Source of the DNA: Solidesulfovibrio aerotolerans
GTDB taxonomy: Bacteria > Desulfobacterota > Desulfovibrionia > Desulfovibrionales > Desulfovibrionaceae
Direction of reading: 5' to 3'
DNA length: 64,000 nt
NCBI RefSeq assembly: GCF_009856865.1
Contig: NZ_WVUD01000002.1
Location: forward strand, 124,001 to 188,000
Shown here: positions 8,806 to 19,700 of the stretch, one piece after another
Layout: every line of letters starts with the position of its first letter
Numbering within the stretch: position 1 is the first letter of the stretch
Position numbers and translations under genes: made by a program
Notes under the pieces: model-generated
Database searches by the model: none
What the model was told of the DNA's origin: nothing
What the model saw: only the letters and a program-made list of their open reading frames with translations

Positions 8806-9903
8806 CTCCCTGACCGCCGCCAGCAGCCGCTCGATGTCGGCCGGGCAGACCGTGCCGATGGTGCCGATGCGAAAGGTGTCATGGTCCGTGACCTTGCCCG
8901 GATAAATGACAAACCCTTTGGCTTTCAGTGCGGCGTAGAAATCCTCAAAGCGGTAGCCGGGCGCGGTCGGGCTGCAAAAGGCGGTGATGACGGGCGAGTG
9001 AAAGGCTGCCGGCAACAGCGTGGCAAAGCCCAGCTCCTGCATACCGGCCGTCAGCAGACGCTGGTTGGCGACATAGCGGGCATGGCGCGCCGCCACCCCG
9101 CCCTCGACGGCCAATTCCTCCAGGGCCGTGGCAAAGGCGCGCACCACATGGGTGGGCGACGTGAAACGCCATTTGCCGCCCTTTTCTTCCATAACCCGCC
9201 ACTGGTCATACAGATCAAGGCTGAGCGACCGGGCCTGACCGGCGCAGGCTTCGAGTGCCTCGCGTCGGGCCACCACAAAGCCAAAGCCCGGCACCCCCTG
9301 GATGCATTTATTCGCGCTGGAAATGAGAAAATCCGCACCCATGGCCGCCTGATCCAGGGGAATGCCTCCAAAGCTGCTCATGGCATCCACGATATAAACC
9401 CGCCCGGCTGCCTTGACCTCGGCTCCAAGCGCCGCGACAGGGTTGAGCATTCCGGTGGTGGTTTCGCAGTGGACTGCGGCCACGTGGCTGATCCGGGCGT
9501 CGTTTGCCAATATCTGCGCCAGCGCCGCCGGTTCCGGCCGGCCGGTCTCGCCGCAGTCGAGAACCGTGTAGGCTATGCCCAGCGTGCGGGCGATGGCAGC
9601 AATGCGCTGCCCGTAGACACCGTTGGCCACGACCAGCAGTTTGCCGTCCCGGGGCAGGGCCGTGCCGATGACCGACTCCACGCAAAAGGTGCCGCTGCCC
9701 TGCATCAGCACGCTGGTGTAGCCGGGGGCGCTGGTGGCCAGGGCAACGAGCTCTTCGCGCAGACTACGCACCACGGCGTTGTACTCGTCGTCCCAGGTGC
9801 ACCAGTCGCGCAGCATGGCGGCCTTGACCGCCTTGGAGGTGGACAGGGGGCCGGGGGTGAGCAGCAGATAGGGATTGTCCGGCAACAGGGCAAGGTCAGG
9901 CAT
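8791..9903 (-). CDS. phnW: 2-aminoethylphosphonate:pyruvate transaminase
   Basis: The 370-aa product is a class V PLP aminotransferase converting AEP plus pyruvate to phosphonoacetaldehyde plus L-alanine in the cytoplasm. It starts [14 protein letters not shown] and contains [11 protein letters not shown], the PLP-aspartate stretch VDAMSSFGG, and the Schiff-base lysine K199 in [16 protein letters not shown]. This is the usual PhnW length. Its ATG lies 2 bp after the preceding gene's stop, with GGAG inside that gene's end. It is the last gene of the AEP cluster and supplies substrate to PhnX. Confidence 0.96.
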   Translation of the reverse strand: MPDLALLPDNPYLLLTPGPLSTSKAVKAAMLRDWCTWDDEYNAVVRSLREELVALATSAPGYTSVLMQGSGTFCVESVIGTALPRDGKLLVVANGVYGQRIAAIARTLGIAYTVLDCGETGRPEPAALAQILANDARISHVAAVHCETTTGMLNPVAALGAEVKAAGRVYIVDAMSSFGGIPLDQAAMGADFLISSANKCIQGVPGFGFVVARREALEACAGQARSLSLDLYDQWRVMEEKGGKWRFTSPTHVVRAFATALEELAVEGGVAARHARYVANQRLLTAGMQELGFATLLPAAFHSPVITAFCSPTAPGYRFEDFYAALKAKGFVIYPGKVTDHDTFRIGTIGTVCPADIERLLAAVRESVNW

Positions 9904-9905
9904 GG

Positions 9906-11300
9906 TCAGGCTCCAGGGGTTGGATTGCCAAGCGAGGCAAGCGCTTCTTCCAAAATGTCCAGGGCCGTGTCGAGATCGTCCCTGGTGATGGAAAGCGGCG
10001 GGGTCAGGGTCAGACAGTTGCCGTGGGAGACTTTAAACGACAGGCCGCGATGCAGGCAGCGGTAGAGGACGGCATCGGCCTGGGCGTTGGCCGGAGCCTT
10101 GCTTTGGCGGTCCGTGACCAGTTCCACAGCCAACGAAAGGCCCATGCCCCGGACGTCTCCCACCAAGGGGAGACGGGAAGCCATGGCCCCAAGCCGGGTT
10201 ACGGCGTGCTCCCCAAGGGCTAAGGCCCGATCCGGCAAATGCTCGCCCACCACCACGTCGATTGCGGCCAGGGCGGCGGCGCAGGCCACCGGGCTTTTTT
10301 CATGGGTGTAATGCCCCAAAGCGCCGTGCCCGGCCACATCCAGGGCCGGGTCGGCCAAAACGGCCGCCAGGGGCATGATCCCCCCGCCCAGGCCCTTGCC
10401 CATAACCACCATGTCTGGGACCACGTCAAAGCGCTCAAACGCGTGAAAGGTTCCGGCCCGGCCAAGACACAACGCGGTTTCGTCCATGATCAAAAGCGCC
10501 CCGTGCCGCTGGCAGGCTTGGCGCACCCGGGGCCAGTAGCCCGGCGGCGGCAGGTTCACCGTGGTGCACCGAAAGGGTTCGGCGATGACCGCTGCCACGT
10601 CGCGCTCCTTCTCCAAGACATATTCCAGATAGGCGGCGCAGCGCAGCCCGCACGCCTGGCAGCCGCCCGACGGCGGTGCCAGGACGCAGCGGTAGGGATC
10701 AGCCGGGGGCACATGTTCCGTACCCGGCAGCAGCGGCCCGATGCCGGCCCGAAAAAGCGCCTCCCCGCCCACGGAAATCGCGTCCAGGGAGGCTCCGTGG
10801 AACGAATCCCACATGGACACGGTTTTAAACCGCCCTGTGGCCACCCGGGCAATCTTTAAGGCCATGCCCACGGCCAAAGTACCTCCCGGAGCAAAAAGCA
10901 CCTTGCCAAGGGGCCGCGGCGACAGCTCCACGAGCCGTTCGGCCAGACGCACGGCCGGCTCATTGGTGAATCGGCGCGGGGAAAAGGTGAGTGTGCGCAT
11001 CTGCTCCGTCACAGCCCGCACCACCGCCGGATGGGAAAAGCCCACCTGATGGACGGAGTTGCCGTGAAAGTCCAACAGTTCGCGTCCATCCAGGGTGCGG
11101 ATGCGGCTGCCCGAACAGGCCCCAAGCGCGTCCAGGCAGGGCGTGGACAGGCTTTGGTGCAAAAAGACGGCGGCATCGCGGGCCAACAGCGCCTGGGTCT
11201 GCCCCCCCAACCGGGCCGACCAGACCGCCCGGTTGGGGGAGCAATTGACGTCGCCTTCGCTGACATCCACGTCCTTGTCAGGGCGAATCGGACGGGCCAC
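9906..11300 (-). CDS. pbfA: Class III aminotransferase-fold PLP enzyme, probable (R)-1-hydroxy-2-AEP ammonia-lyase (PbfA)
   Basis: The 464-aa product has the class III fold: [49 protein letters not shown], and the PLP lysine K302 in [18 protein letters not shown] Cys-containing segment [20 protein letters not shown] matches what I recall of the PbfA group. PbfA (established knowledge) is a lyase found beside phnW and phnX. It converts (R)-1-hydroxy-2-aminoethylphosphonate to phosphonoacetaldehyde and ammonia, feeding the same hydrolase. The location between phnX and phnW is the main support. The start is GTG at 11300, 9 bp after phnX. It could instead be a transaminase on another amine. Confidence 0.8.
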   Translation of the reverse strand: MARPIRPDKDVDVSEGDVNCSPNRAVWSARLGGQTQALLARDAAVFLHQSLSTPCLDALGACSGSRIRTLDGRELLDFHGNSVHQVGFSHPAVVRAVTEQMRTLTFSPRRFTNEPAVRLAERLVELSPRPLGKVLFAPGGTLAVGMALKIARVATGRFKTVSMWDSFHGASLDAISVGGEALFRAGIGPLLPGTEHVPPADPYRCVLAPPSGGCQACGLRCAAYLEYVLEKERDVAAVIAEPFRCTTVNLPPPGYWPRVRQACQRHGALLIMDETALCLGRAGTFHAFERFDVVPDMVVMGKGLGGGIMPLAAVLADPALDVAGHGALGHYTHEKSPVACAAALAAIDVVVGEHLPDRALALGEHAVTRLGAMASRLPLVGDVRGMGLSLAVELVTDRQSKAPANAQADAVLYRCLHRGLSFKVSHGNCLTLTPPLSITRDDLDTALDILEEALASLGNPTPGA

Positions 11301-11309
11301 GACGCGCCC

Positions 11310-12149
11310 TTAGCCGACCGGCTGCTCGCCCCGGGCGAGGCGGTCGTTTATGGCCCCGATGACCTGGGGCACTTCGGTGATGTCTTTCACGACATAATGG
11401 GCACCGGCCGCCAAAAGCCGGGCCTCGATGGCCGCCAGACGCGCGGCCAGATCCGACGGGTCCAGGCTGTGGACATCCGCCAGGGGCAGCCCCAATTCGT
11501 TGCCGGACTTGGACAGGGCCACCGTCCACATGCCGGCGTTAAGCCCCTCCTCTATATCGCTGATCGTATCGCCGACCTTGACCAGGGCCTCCATGGGATA
11601 GACGCCAAGATCGATGGCGTTGCGGTAGCACATCCAGGGATAGGGCCGGCCGGCCGGCACATCGGTGGAGCAGCAGACGGCGTCGGGGACGTAGCCTTGC
11701 GCGGCCGCTGCCGGACGCAGGACATCCATCATGGGCCCGGTGTAGCCGGTGGTGGAGCCAAGACGCAGGCCCATACGCCGAAAGGCCGCAACCGCGTCGA
11801 GCAGGCCCGGTATGAGTTCGGCATGGTTGGCGATGCAGGCGACCATGAGCGGTTCGGTTTCGCGGTACATGGCGTCCACGTCGTCCTCATCCGGGGCGCG
11901 CCCGTGAACGGCCGTCCAGCGCGCCGCCAGGGCGGGGATGGCGCACATGGCCCGGATGTGGTCCTTTTTCATAAGCCCCATGGGCGCACGGGCTTCCTCA
12001 ATACGGGGCACAACGCCCCGGCGCGTGAATACTTCCAGGAAAACAGCCACCGGGCCGATGCAGCCGTAATCTACGGCCGTGCCGGCCCAGTCGAGAACCA
12101 GCCCTAAAACCGGCCCGGTATAGACACCTCTTCGGATATAGGCAGCCAT
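11310..12149 (-). CDS. phnX: Phosphonoacetaldehyde hydrolase (phosphonatase)
   Basis: The 279-aa product is a HAD-superfamily enzyme cleaving phosphonoacetaldehyde to acetaldehyde and phosphate. Motif I is LDWAGTAVD with nucleophile Asp20. The Schiff-base lysine expected for phosphonatase is K61 in APMGLMKKDHIRAM. VKVGDTISDIEEG supplies the C-terminal acidic loop. ATG at 12149 is preceded by AGGAG; a longer in-frame ORF reaches into the permease gene and is rejected. It lies 22 bp after phnU and 9 bp before the PbfA-like gene. Confidence 0.95.
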   Translation of the reverse strand: MAAYIRRGVYTGPVLGLVLDWAGTAVDYGCIGPVAVFLEVFTRRGVVPRIEEARAPMGLMKKDHIRAMCAIPALAARWTAVHGRAPDEDDVDAMYRETEPLMVACIANHAELIPGLLDAVAAFRRMGLRLGSTTGYTGPMMDVLRPAAAAQGYVPDAVCCSTDVPAGRPYPWMCYRNAIDLGVYPMEALVKVGDTISDIEEGLNAGMWTVALSKSGNELGLPLADVHSLDPSDLAARLAAIEARLLAAGAHYVVKDITEVPQVIGAINDRLARGEQPVG

Positions 12150-12171
12150 GGGCAGCGCTCCTTGTATACGC

Positions 12172-13974
12172 TTACGGGTTGCTGCGGTTATTGCCCATCC
12201 AGGCCTGGCTGCGCCGCGACAGCCGGGCCGAGAGCGCGCCAGATCCCAGGCGCACCGCGATATTGACCAGCACAATCAGCACGGCCATGGCCGCAGCCGG
12301 GGCCGTGTCCCCGGCGTCGTCCATATTGGCCACAGCCACGGAAGCCAGCGGCAGATCCGCTGAATACAAAAAGATGACGGCCGAGACCGTGGCCATGGAA
12401 TTGACGAAGAAATACTGGGCGATCTCCACCACCGCCGGCAGGCAGACCGGAGCCGTCACCCGCATAAAGGTCTTGTAAAACGGCACGCCCATGGATTCGG
12501 ACACTGCCTCGAATTCCTTGTCCAACTGCTTAAGCGCCGTCGTTGCGGTCAGAAAGGACACGGAATAAAAGTGCACCATGTTGCACAGCACCAGGATGGC
12601 CATGGTGGCGTAGAGGCCGTTAAAAGGATTGGCCAGGGTCAAGGGGCCTAAAGAAAAGTCCGGGGCGTTAAAGAAAAAGATATAGGCCAGGCCGATGACC
12701 AGCCCCGGCAAGGCCAAAGGGGCCATGGACAAAAAGTAGGCCACATGGCGAAGCGCGGCCATCCCCCGGGTTTTTTCGATGAGATAGGCGGAAAAAAAGG
12801 TGAGCCCCGTGCCGAACACAGCGGAATAAAAGGCCATACGGATGCTGTTGTACAATGCCTGGTAGCCGCCGCCGCCCATGTTTCCAAACCGGAAATGGGT
12901 CAGCGAGAGCGAGAGATCGTAGGGCCAGACCTTGACCAGGGACGCGTAAAAGGCCGTGCCCAAAAAGAGGAGCAGGCCGGCGGCGATGCAGCCGCAAAAG
13001 GCCAAATAAAAGCTCACGGTCCCCGGATCGGCACAGGGCGGCAGGGGCACAGCCCGGGCGGCAACAAGGGCCGCCTGCCGGCGTTGGGCCAGCCGGTCCA
13101 GAAAAAAGGCCAGCACGGTGGGGAGCAGCAGCACCACGCCAACGGTTGCCCCCATGGCGAAATTCTGCTGGCCGATGACCTGCTTGTAGATGTCCGTGGC
13201 CAGCACGTTGTACTGGCCGCCAACGACCTTGGGCGCGCCGAAGTCGGTGAAGCACAGAATAAAACTCACGAACACGGCCGACAGAAGGCCGTATTTCACC
13301 CCGGGCAGGGTGACGGAGAAAAAGGTGCGCAGCTTGGAGGCTCCCAGGGATCTGGCCGCCTCGTAGAGCCGGGCGTCGGTGACCCGCAGGGCGATGGAGA
13401 GGATGAGCATGACCTGGGGAAAGGTGAAGATGACCTCGGCGATGATGATGCCCACCTTGCCGTACAAGCCGATGTCGAGGGCCGGATTGAGGCCGAAGGT
13501 TTGCTGGAAAAACCCAAAGCAGCCCGTGGTGACCAGCCCCTTGCGGCCAAACAGATAGATCAGGGCGATGCCGTAGAGCAGTGTCGGGGCAAACAGCGGG
13601 GCCATGGCCACCCCCCGGAAAAACCCTTTGCAGGGTATGGCCGTGCGGGTCAGGGCGTAGGCGAAAAAAAAGCCCAGGGTCACCGAAATGACCGTGGTCA
13701 CGGTGGACACGAACAGGCTGTTCCACAGGGAAACAGACAGGGACGGCGTGGTGAAATAGGTCTTAAAATTGCCAAGACCGACCCACAGGCCGGCCCCGTC
13801 GTGCAGGCTCTTGCCGATGATGTTGGCCATGGGCAGGGCCACCGCGCAGCCCAGCCACACCACGGTCAGGACCAGCAGCAGCCCCCGGAGTCGCTGCTCG
13901 GTCAGCCAGTGGACGGGGTCGCCGCGTTGGTCCGGCGCGCCCTCGGTGTTTGCCCGCAACGTGATTTTTTTCAT
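12172..13974 (-). CDS. phnU: AEP ABC transporter permease, two-domain
   Basis: The 600-aa inner-membrane protein contains two tandem binding-protein-dependent permease domains (about residues 60-290 and 340-580), each with its own EAA-type loop: YEAARSLGASKLRTFFSVTLP and FEAVSESMGVPFYKTFMRVTAP. The fused architecture is that of the PhnU2-type AEP permease and of Fe3+/FbpB-like relatives. Substrate assignment rests on the adjacent phnW, phnX and pbfA genes. Its start overlaps the ATPase gene's stop by 4 bp. Confidence 0.88.
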   Translation of the reverse strand: MKKITLRANTEGAPDQRGDPVHWLTEQRLRGLLLVLTVVWLGCAVALPMANIIGKSLHDGAGLWVGLGNFKTYFTTPSLSVSLWNSLFVSTVTTVISVTLGFFFAYALTRTAIPCKGFFRGVAMAPLFAPTLLYGIALIYLFGRKGLVTTGCFGFFQQTFGLNPALDIGLYGKVGIIIAEVIFTFPQVMLILSIALRVTDARLYEAARSLGASKLRTFFSVTLPGVKYGLLSAVFVSFILCFTDFGAPKVVGGQYNVLATDIYKQVIGQQNFAMGATVGVVLLLPTVLAFFLDRLAQRRQAALVAARAVPLPPCADPGTVSFYLAFCGCIAAGLLLFLGTAFYASLVKVWPYDLSLSLTHFRFGNMGGGGYQALYNSIRMAFYSAVFGTGLTFFSAYLIEKTRGMAALRHVAYFLSMAPLALPGLVIGLAYIFFFNAPDFSLGPLTLANPFNGLYATMAILVLCNMVHFYSVSFLTATTALKQLDKEFEAVSESMGVPFYKTFMRVTAPVCLPAVVEIAQYFFVNSMATVSAVIFLYSADLPLASVAVANMDDAGDTAPAAAMAVLIVLVNIAVRLGSGALSARLSRRSQAWMGNNRSNP

Positions 13975-15077
13975 GCGGCCGCGTAGGCGCTCACCCGCCC
14001 GGCTGGAAATTCAAGGCGCACCGCATCGCCCGGGGCCAGCCCAAGCACCCTGGCCCGGGCAGCGGGCAGATCGGCCTCGATGCGGGTTTCGGGGTGGGTC
14101 TGGGTTAAGACCAGGGTCACCCGGGTGCTTGGGCCGCGATACTCCAGCCGGCTCACCCTGGCCTGGAACTGCTCTTCCCGGGCCAGACCGCCCTTGTCCA
14201 GGTCCACATCTTCGGGACGGATGCCCAGAGACACCTTCTGCCCCACGGCCAGGGGCTGGGGTTCGCGGGCCGCCTGCACGCGTCGGCCGTTTAACTCGAA
14301 AAAGCCCTCGCCAAGCTTTTGCGCGCCGGTCAGGAAATTCATGGAACCGATAAAGGCAGCCACAAAAGGATTGGCCGGAGCCTCGTAGATTTCGCGCGGC
14401 ACCCCCTGCTGCACCACCACGCCGTGGTCCATCACCAGGATACGGTCGGCCATGGTCAGGGCCTCTTCCTGGTCGTGGGTCACCATCATGGCCGTGACGC
14501 CAAGCCGGCGTTGCAGTTCCTTGATCTCCCCGCGCAGCCGCAGACGCACCTGGGCGTCCAGGGCGGAAAGCGGTTCGTCGAGCAACAAGATGTCCGGCGA
14601 CAGGGCCATGGCCCGGGCCAGGGCCACGCGCTGCTGCTGGCCGCCGGAAAGCTGGGAGGGATAGGTGGAGCGTTTGCCCTCAAGCCCCACCAGCCGCAAC
14701 AGTTCGGTGACGCGCCGCGCGGTGGCCTCCCGCGCCCCGGCCGAGGCGTTGAGGCCATAGGCCACGTTCTGGGCGGCGGTGAGGTTGGGGAAAAGGGCGT
14801 AGGATTGGAAAACGATGCCCACGTTGCGCCGGGCGGTGGGGAGTGCGGACACGTCGCGCCCGGCGATGCGCACCGCGCCCTGTTCCTGACGTTCCAGACC
14901 GGACACCACCCGCAGGATGGTGGTCTTGCCGCAACCGCTGGGACCGAGCACGCTGACGAACTCGCCCCGCTCCACGGTGAAACTCACGCCGTTAAGGGCC
15001 GTGAACCGGCCATAGCGCTTGGTGATGCCGTGTACCTCCAGATAAGCGGCAGGCTCGATGCTGTTGCGAATTGTCAT
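13971..15077 (-). CDS. phnT: AEP ABC transporter ATP-binding protein
   Basis: The 368-aa product is a complete ABC ATPase: Walker A GPSGCGKTT (Lys51), Q-loop VFQSYALFPN, signature LSGGQQQRV, Walker B ILLLDEPLSALD, and H-loop MVTHDQEEAL. A C-terminal TOBE-like regulatory domain (about residues 250-360) follows. It belongs to the spermidine/Fe3+/AEP-type importer class. Position between the binding protein and the two-domain permease gives it the AEP role. Confidence 0.9.
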   Translation of the reverse strand: MTIRNSIEPAAYLEVHGITKRYGRFTALNGVSFTVERGEFVSVLGPSGCGKTTILRVVSGLERQEQGAVRIAGRDVSALPTARRNVGIVFQSYALFPNLTAAQNVAYGLNASAGAREATARRVTELLRLVGLEGKRSTYPSQLSGGQQQRVALARAMALSPDILLLDEPLSALDAQVRLRLRGEIKELQRRLGVTAMMVTHDQEEALTMADRILVMDHGVVVQQGVPREIYEAPANPFVAAFIGSMNFLTGAQKLGEGFFELNGRRVQAAREPQPLAVGQKVSLGIRPEDVDLDKGGLAREEQFQARVSRLEYRGPSTRVTLVLTQTHPETRIEADLPAARARVLGLAPGDAVRLEFPAGRVSAYAAA

Positions 15078-15101
15078 CGCTTTGCTCCGATCGCTTCCGG
15101 T

Positions 15102-15134
15102 GCGGCCGGGGGCGACAGGCGCGCCCCCGGCCGC
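15102..15134 (-). promoter_or_regulatory. Intergenic GC-rich stem-loop between phnS and phnT
   Basis: GCGGCCGGGGGC (15102-15113) pairs perfectly with GCCCCCGGCCGC (15123-15134) around a 9-nt loop. No T-run follows on the minus strand, so it is not a standard terminator. A stem directly after the binding-protein gene is common in ABC importer operons, where it stabilises the upstream mRNA and gives more binding protein than membrane components. That role is inferred. Confidence 0.6.
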
Positions 15135-15143
15135 AGGGAAGCC

Positions 15144-16154
15144 TTATTTCCTGGGTTCGCTCTTGCCGTCGTAGCGTCTGGTCCATTCGGCCAGGATGCG
15201 GTCGCGGTTCTTAGCGGCCCAATCAAAATCGTTTTTAATCATCTGCTTGGCCGGGTCGGCCGGAAAGCCGGCCGGAACAGGCTGGCCGGTGGGATAGCCG
15301 GTGATGGCGAAGCTCTGGGCGTATTCCTTCATGGCATCCATGGAGACGGCCCAATCCAGAAAAACCATGGCTTCAGGCTTGATGGCTTTTTTGTCCACCA
15401 GGGCGTTGGCTTCCAGATCCCAGCCAGAGCCTTCCTTGGGGAAGACGGTCTCGATGGGTTCGCCCTTTTTCTTTTGCTGCAGACCGCGGTAGCCAAACGA
15501 AATGCCGATGACCGCTTCGCCGGTGCCGGCCAGTTTGCAGGGCTTGGAACCGGAGTGGGTGTAGGCGGTGATGTTGTCGTGCAGCTTGTCCAGATACGCC
15601 CAGCCCTGCTCTTCGCCCATCAGCTGCAGGATGGCCGAGACGGTAAGAAAGCCGGTGCCCGAAGAAGCCGGGTTGGGCATGGCGATAAGCCCCTTGTATT
15701 CGGGCTTGGCCAGGTCGGCGTAGCCCTCGGGCATGGCCAGTTTTTTGCCGGCAAGTTCCACGCTGTTGACGCAAAACCCCGTCATCCAGGCGTCGATGCC
15801 AAACCAGGCCGGAGCGGCGGCGGCATCCTTGTAGGCGACCAGGATCTTGCCGCCGTCCTTGGGGGTGTAGGGTTTGAGCAGCCCGGCCTGCTTGGCCTGC
15901 ATGAGACTGACGGCGGACAGGCCCCAGATCACGTCGGCCTGGGGGTTGTCCTTTTCAGCCAGGAGCTTGGCGGTGACGATGCCGGTTGAGTCGCGAACAA
16001 ATTTGACAGCAATGTCGGGATGCTGCTCCTGAAAGCTTTTGATGTAGCGGGGAATCTGGTCGTCTTCCAGGGCAGTGTAGACCAGAATTTCGCCGGCCAG
16101 GGCGTTTGCGGCATACAGGGTCACAAGGACCAGGGCCAGGATCATGCGCTTCAT
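15144..16154 (-). CDS. phnS: AEP ABC transporter substrate-binding protein
   Basis: The 336-aa product has a signal peptide ([20 protein letters not shown], cleavage after ALA) and an extracellular solute-binding fold of the Fe3+/AEP type: [50 protein letters not shown]. It would capture aminoethylphosphonate in the periplasm. The ATG at 16154 is preceded by GGAGG. It is the first gene of the operon; no dedicated regulator gene lies alongside. Confidence 0.88.
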   Translation of the reverse strand: MKRMILALVLVTLYAANALAGEILVYTALEDDQIPRYIKSFQEQHPDIAVKFVRDSTGIVTAKLLAEKDNPQADVIWGLSAVSLMQAKQAGLLKPYTPKDGGKILVAYKDAAAAPAWFGIDAWMTGFCVNSVELAGKKLAMPEGYADLAKPEYKGLIAMPNPASSGTGFLTVSAILQLMGEEQGWAYLDKLHDNITAYTHSGSKPCKLAGTGEAVIGISFGYRGLQQKKKGEPIETVFPKEGSGWDLEANALVDKKAIKPEAMVFLDWAVSMDAMKEYAQSFAITGYPTGQPVPAGFPADPAKQMIKNDFDWAAKNRDRILAEWTRRYDGKSEPRK

Positions 16155-16628
16155 GACGTCAATTCCTCCGGGTGGTTGGGGTGTTACGCTCTGGCAACTG
16201 GTGGCTTCCCGCGCGCGAATGACAATCCGGTGCAGCCTGTTGGCGGCGAGAGGCTTGACTGGCGGCGTGTTCTTGCAGGTTCAAGCCATGCTGCGGACAC
16301 GGCTACGCCAAGCCATCTCATTCGCTCATATTGTGCGTACATTCGGTGACCGTTGTGTGAAGCTGGGGAATCAATTGCAACAATGCCAAATACGCGCGGG
16401 CCAGCTCCACCACGGGCTTCGCCGCAAACCATACGCAGTGGTCGCGTGCCAGAATATGCCCGGCCGGGCTGGTATTGCGGTACGCGAAAATCCCCAGGGG
16501 GAAGCCTCCGGGGTTTTCGCGTGGTTACTGTGGCGTTGGGACGGGACAGATTGGGCAGCACGTTTGCGTCAGTCGGTGCGCCCGAGGAGAAACCAACGGC
16601 CTGAGCCGGAGAAATCCCACGGTTGGCC
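16155..16628. other. 474-bp intergenic region upstream of the AEP operon
   Basis: No convincing gene is present. It must hold the AEP-operon promoter, which I cannot place with confidence. A 9-bp palindrome CGGTGACCG lies at 16344-16352, about 190 bp before phnS, and could be an operator. A longer stem-loop occupies 16484-16520. ORFs across this stretch on both strands lack family features and good ribosome-binding sites. Confidence 0.5.
16484..16520. repeat. Inverted repeat in the phnS upstream region
   Basis: GCGAAAATCCCC (16484-16495) pairs with GGGGTTTTCGC (16510-16520), with one bulged T. The intervening sequence can itself fold (GGGGG...CCTCC). Neither strand has the T-run needed for intrinsic termination. 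It might be a regulator site, a small-RNA hairpin or part of a dispersed repeat. Confidence 0.5.
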
Positions 16629-16678
16629 TTAAAAAGCCGCAAGGCCGAAGCGTCCAGCGACGCCCCGGCCTTGCGGCT
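16629..16678 (-). terminator. Intrinsic terminator of the RND efflux operon
   Basis: On the minus strand a 13-bp stem (AGCCGCAAGGCCG at 16635-16647 with CGGCCTTGCGGCT at 16666-16678) is followed by five T residues (AAAAA at 16631-16635 on the plus strand). It lies 34 bp after the stop of the efflux-pump gene. Confidence 0.85.
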
Positions 16679-16711
16679 GGGTTGGTAAGGGCGCACGCGC
16701 CTGCGCTGCGG

Positions 16712-19700
16712 CTATTCTTCTTTGTCGGCCTTATGGCCGACCAGCCAGGTTTGGAGCTGATCCATGTACGTGTAGAAACACGGCGTCAGGTACAAGGTGA
16801 CGACCTGGGAGATAATGAGGCCGCCGGCCACAACAAGGCCAAGGGGCTGCCGGGCGTCGCCGCCTGCCCCCATGCCCAGGGCAATGGGGAAGATGCCGGC
16901 GATGGCCGCCACAGTGGTCATCATGATGGGACGAAAGCGCACGATACAGCCCTCGAACACGGCTTCAAAGGGAGTCTTGCCCTCTTTTTCCGCTTCAATG
17001 GCAAAGTCGATGACCATGATCGAGTTCTTCTTGACGATACCGATGAGCATGATGATGCCGATAAAGCCGTACAAATCGAGCTGACGGCCAAAAACAAGCA
17101 ACGTAATAAGACCGCCAAGGGCGGCCGAGGGCAGACCCGACAGAATAGTGATGGGATGTATGAAACTCTCGTAGAGGATGCCGAGAATGAGGTAGATGAT
17201 CATGATGGCCAAAAAGAGCAGGAAGGGCACACTGGCCAGGGATTCCTTAAAGGCTGTGGCCTGTCCCTCGAAGATGTAGCTGATGTTGCTGGGCAGTTCC
17301 TTTTTTGACAAGGCTTCGATGGCCGCCACGGCCTCGCCGATGGAATATTTGCCGGCGGTGTTAAAGGAGATGGTGACCGAGGTGAGCTGGCCGGTGTGGT
17401 TGACCACCAGCGGCCCGACATCTTCGGTCATTTTGACCAGCCCGTTTAAGGGGACGAGAATGGGCAGGCCATTGGAATCGACCTGATTGGAGCGCACATA
17501 GAGCTTATTGAGCAGATCCGGCCGGCGCTGGAACTCGGGCTGGACCTCGACGATGACCTTATACGTGTCGGTCGCGCCATACAGGTTGGTCAATTGCCGC
17601 GCGGCGTAGGCGGTCATGAGCGCCGTTTCGATGGAAGAAGCGGTCACGCCCAGGGCTTCGGCCTTGTCGCGGTCAATATCGAGGCGCAATTGTGGTCCGT
17701 CGATCTGCATGTCGGTGTTGACGTCGGCCAGTTCCTTGAGTTGGCGCATCGATCCGGCCATCTTGCGGGCCACCGGGTACAATTCGCCCGGATCAGGGGA
17801 TAGGAGCGTAAACTGATAGAGCGCCTTGGTCTGCTTGCCACCGATCTGGATCGAGGGCGGGTTGTACATGAACACGAACAGATCGGGCAACTGGGCCATC
17901 TTGGGCCGCAGATCGTCGATGATTTGCTGGGCGCTGCGTTTGCGGGTCTTCATGGGTCCGAGCAGCGGGAACATGGCGGCGTTGTTCATGGAGGTGTTGG
18001 GACCGCCGACGCCGACCACGCCGATAAACTTAAACACATCCGGATCGGACATGAAGATGCGGCCGACCTTGAGCACGCGGTCCTTCATGGTATCAAACGA
18101 GGCGGCCTGTTCGGCCATGCCGAAGGCATAGAAGATGCCCGAATCCGTGGCCGGAATAAAACCGGTGGGGATGACTGTAAACAGCCAAAAAGTCAGGCCC
18201 AAAACCCCCACAGACAGGATCATGACGAAAAAGCGGAAGCGCAGGGCCAGATGCAGGGTCTTTTCGTACCCCCGCTCGAACCATTTGAAAATCCGGCCGG
18301 ACTCGGACATCTTGCCCGAAAGAAAGCGGCTGCACAGCATGGGTGTAAGCGACAAAGTGACGAAGCCCGAGACGAGGATGCACAGCGTGATGGTCACGGC
18401 CATTTCGTTGAGCACGCGCCCCAGGATGCCGGCCATGAACATGATGGGGATAAAAACCACGGCCAGGGACAGGGTCATGGAGATAATGGTGAAGCCGATC
18501 TGGCGCGCCCCGTCCAGAGAGGCCTGCATGATCTTTTTGCCCATCTCGGTGTGGCGCACGATGTTCTCGATCATAACGATAGCATCGTCCACCACGAACC
18601 CGACGGCCAGGATGATGGCCAAGGCCGAGAGGTTGTCGATGGAGAAATTAAAAAACACCATGATCGAAAGCGTGCCGATAAGGGCTGTGGGCAGGGCCAG
18701 ACTGGCGATGATGGTGGCCGGAAGGTTATTAAGGAACAGGTAGACCACAAGCACGACCAAGCCGATGGAAAGCAGCAGCGTAAACTGGACGTCGTCGATG
18801 GCTTCCTTGATGGAAATGGAGCGGTCGTAAAGAAATTCGAGGCCGACTGACGGCGGCAGCGTGGCTTCAATGGACGGGATCATGGCCCGGATGGAGTCCA
18901 CGAGCTGGATGGTATTGGTGCCGGCGGCGCGTTTGACGGCGATAACAATACCTTGCTGCTGGTTGAAAAAGGCGGCGTTCTTGTCGTTGACGGTGGAGTC
19001 GATGGCGAAGCCCACATCCTGGAGACGCACCGGGCTGCCGTTTCTGTAGGCAATGATCTGGCGGTTGTAGGCAGTGGCGCTGGTCAACTGCCCTTGGGCC
19101 TTGATGGTAAAGAGTTTATCATGACCATAGAGGGAGCCGGTGGGCTGGAGCACGGTTTCGTTGCTAAAGGCGGTGGCCACCTGATCGATGCCGATGGACA
19201 GGGCAGCGAGTTTGTCGGGGTTGACCTGGACCCGGGGCGAATAGGTCTGGTCGCCGTACACGGCCACCTGGGCCACGCCGTTGATCATGGAAATGCGCTG
19301 GGCGATGTAGACCTTGGCGTAGTTGGTGACGCGATACAGCGGCATGGTGTCGCTGGAGACGCGGATATAGATGATGGGCATGTCCGCCGGGTTGACCTTT
19401 TGAAAGGTCGGCGGACTCGGCATTTGCGTAGGCAGGCTGCCCTGGGCGGCGTTGATGTAGGTCAGGACGTCTGTGCCGGCACCGTCGATATTGCGCGACA
19501 GATCGAATTGCAAGGTGATGGTGGTGGAGCCCAAGGAGTTGGACGAACTCATGGACTGCAGGCCGGAAATGGAGGTGAACTGCCGCTCCAGCGGCGTGGC
19601 CACGGCCGAGGCCATGGTTTCCGGGTCGGCACCGGGCAGGGACGCCGTCACCTGGATGGTGGGAAAATCGATGCTCGGCATTTCGCTGATGGGCAGCGAG

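Noticed and set aside
14319-15989. Long plus-strand ORF (over 500 codons) opposite phnT and phnS
   Set aside because: It is the antisense shadow of two well-supported ABC transporter genes; the protein is Gly/His/Gln-rich without family motifs, as usual for antisense frames in GC-rich DNA.
16184-16696. Minus-strand ORF of 170 codons upstream of phnS
   Set aside because: It crosses the efflux-operon terminator and the stem-loop, lacks a ribosome-binding site and shows no recognisable domain.
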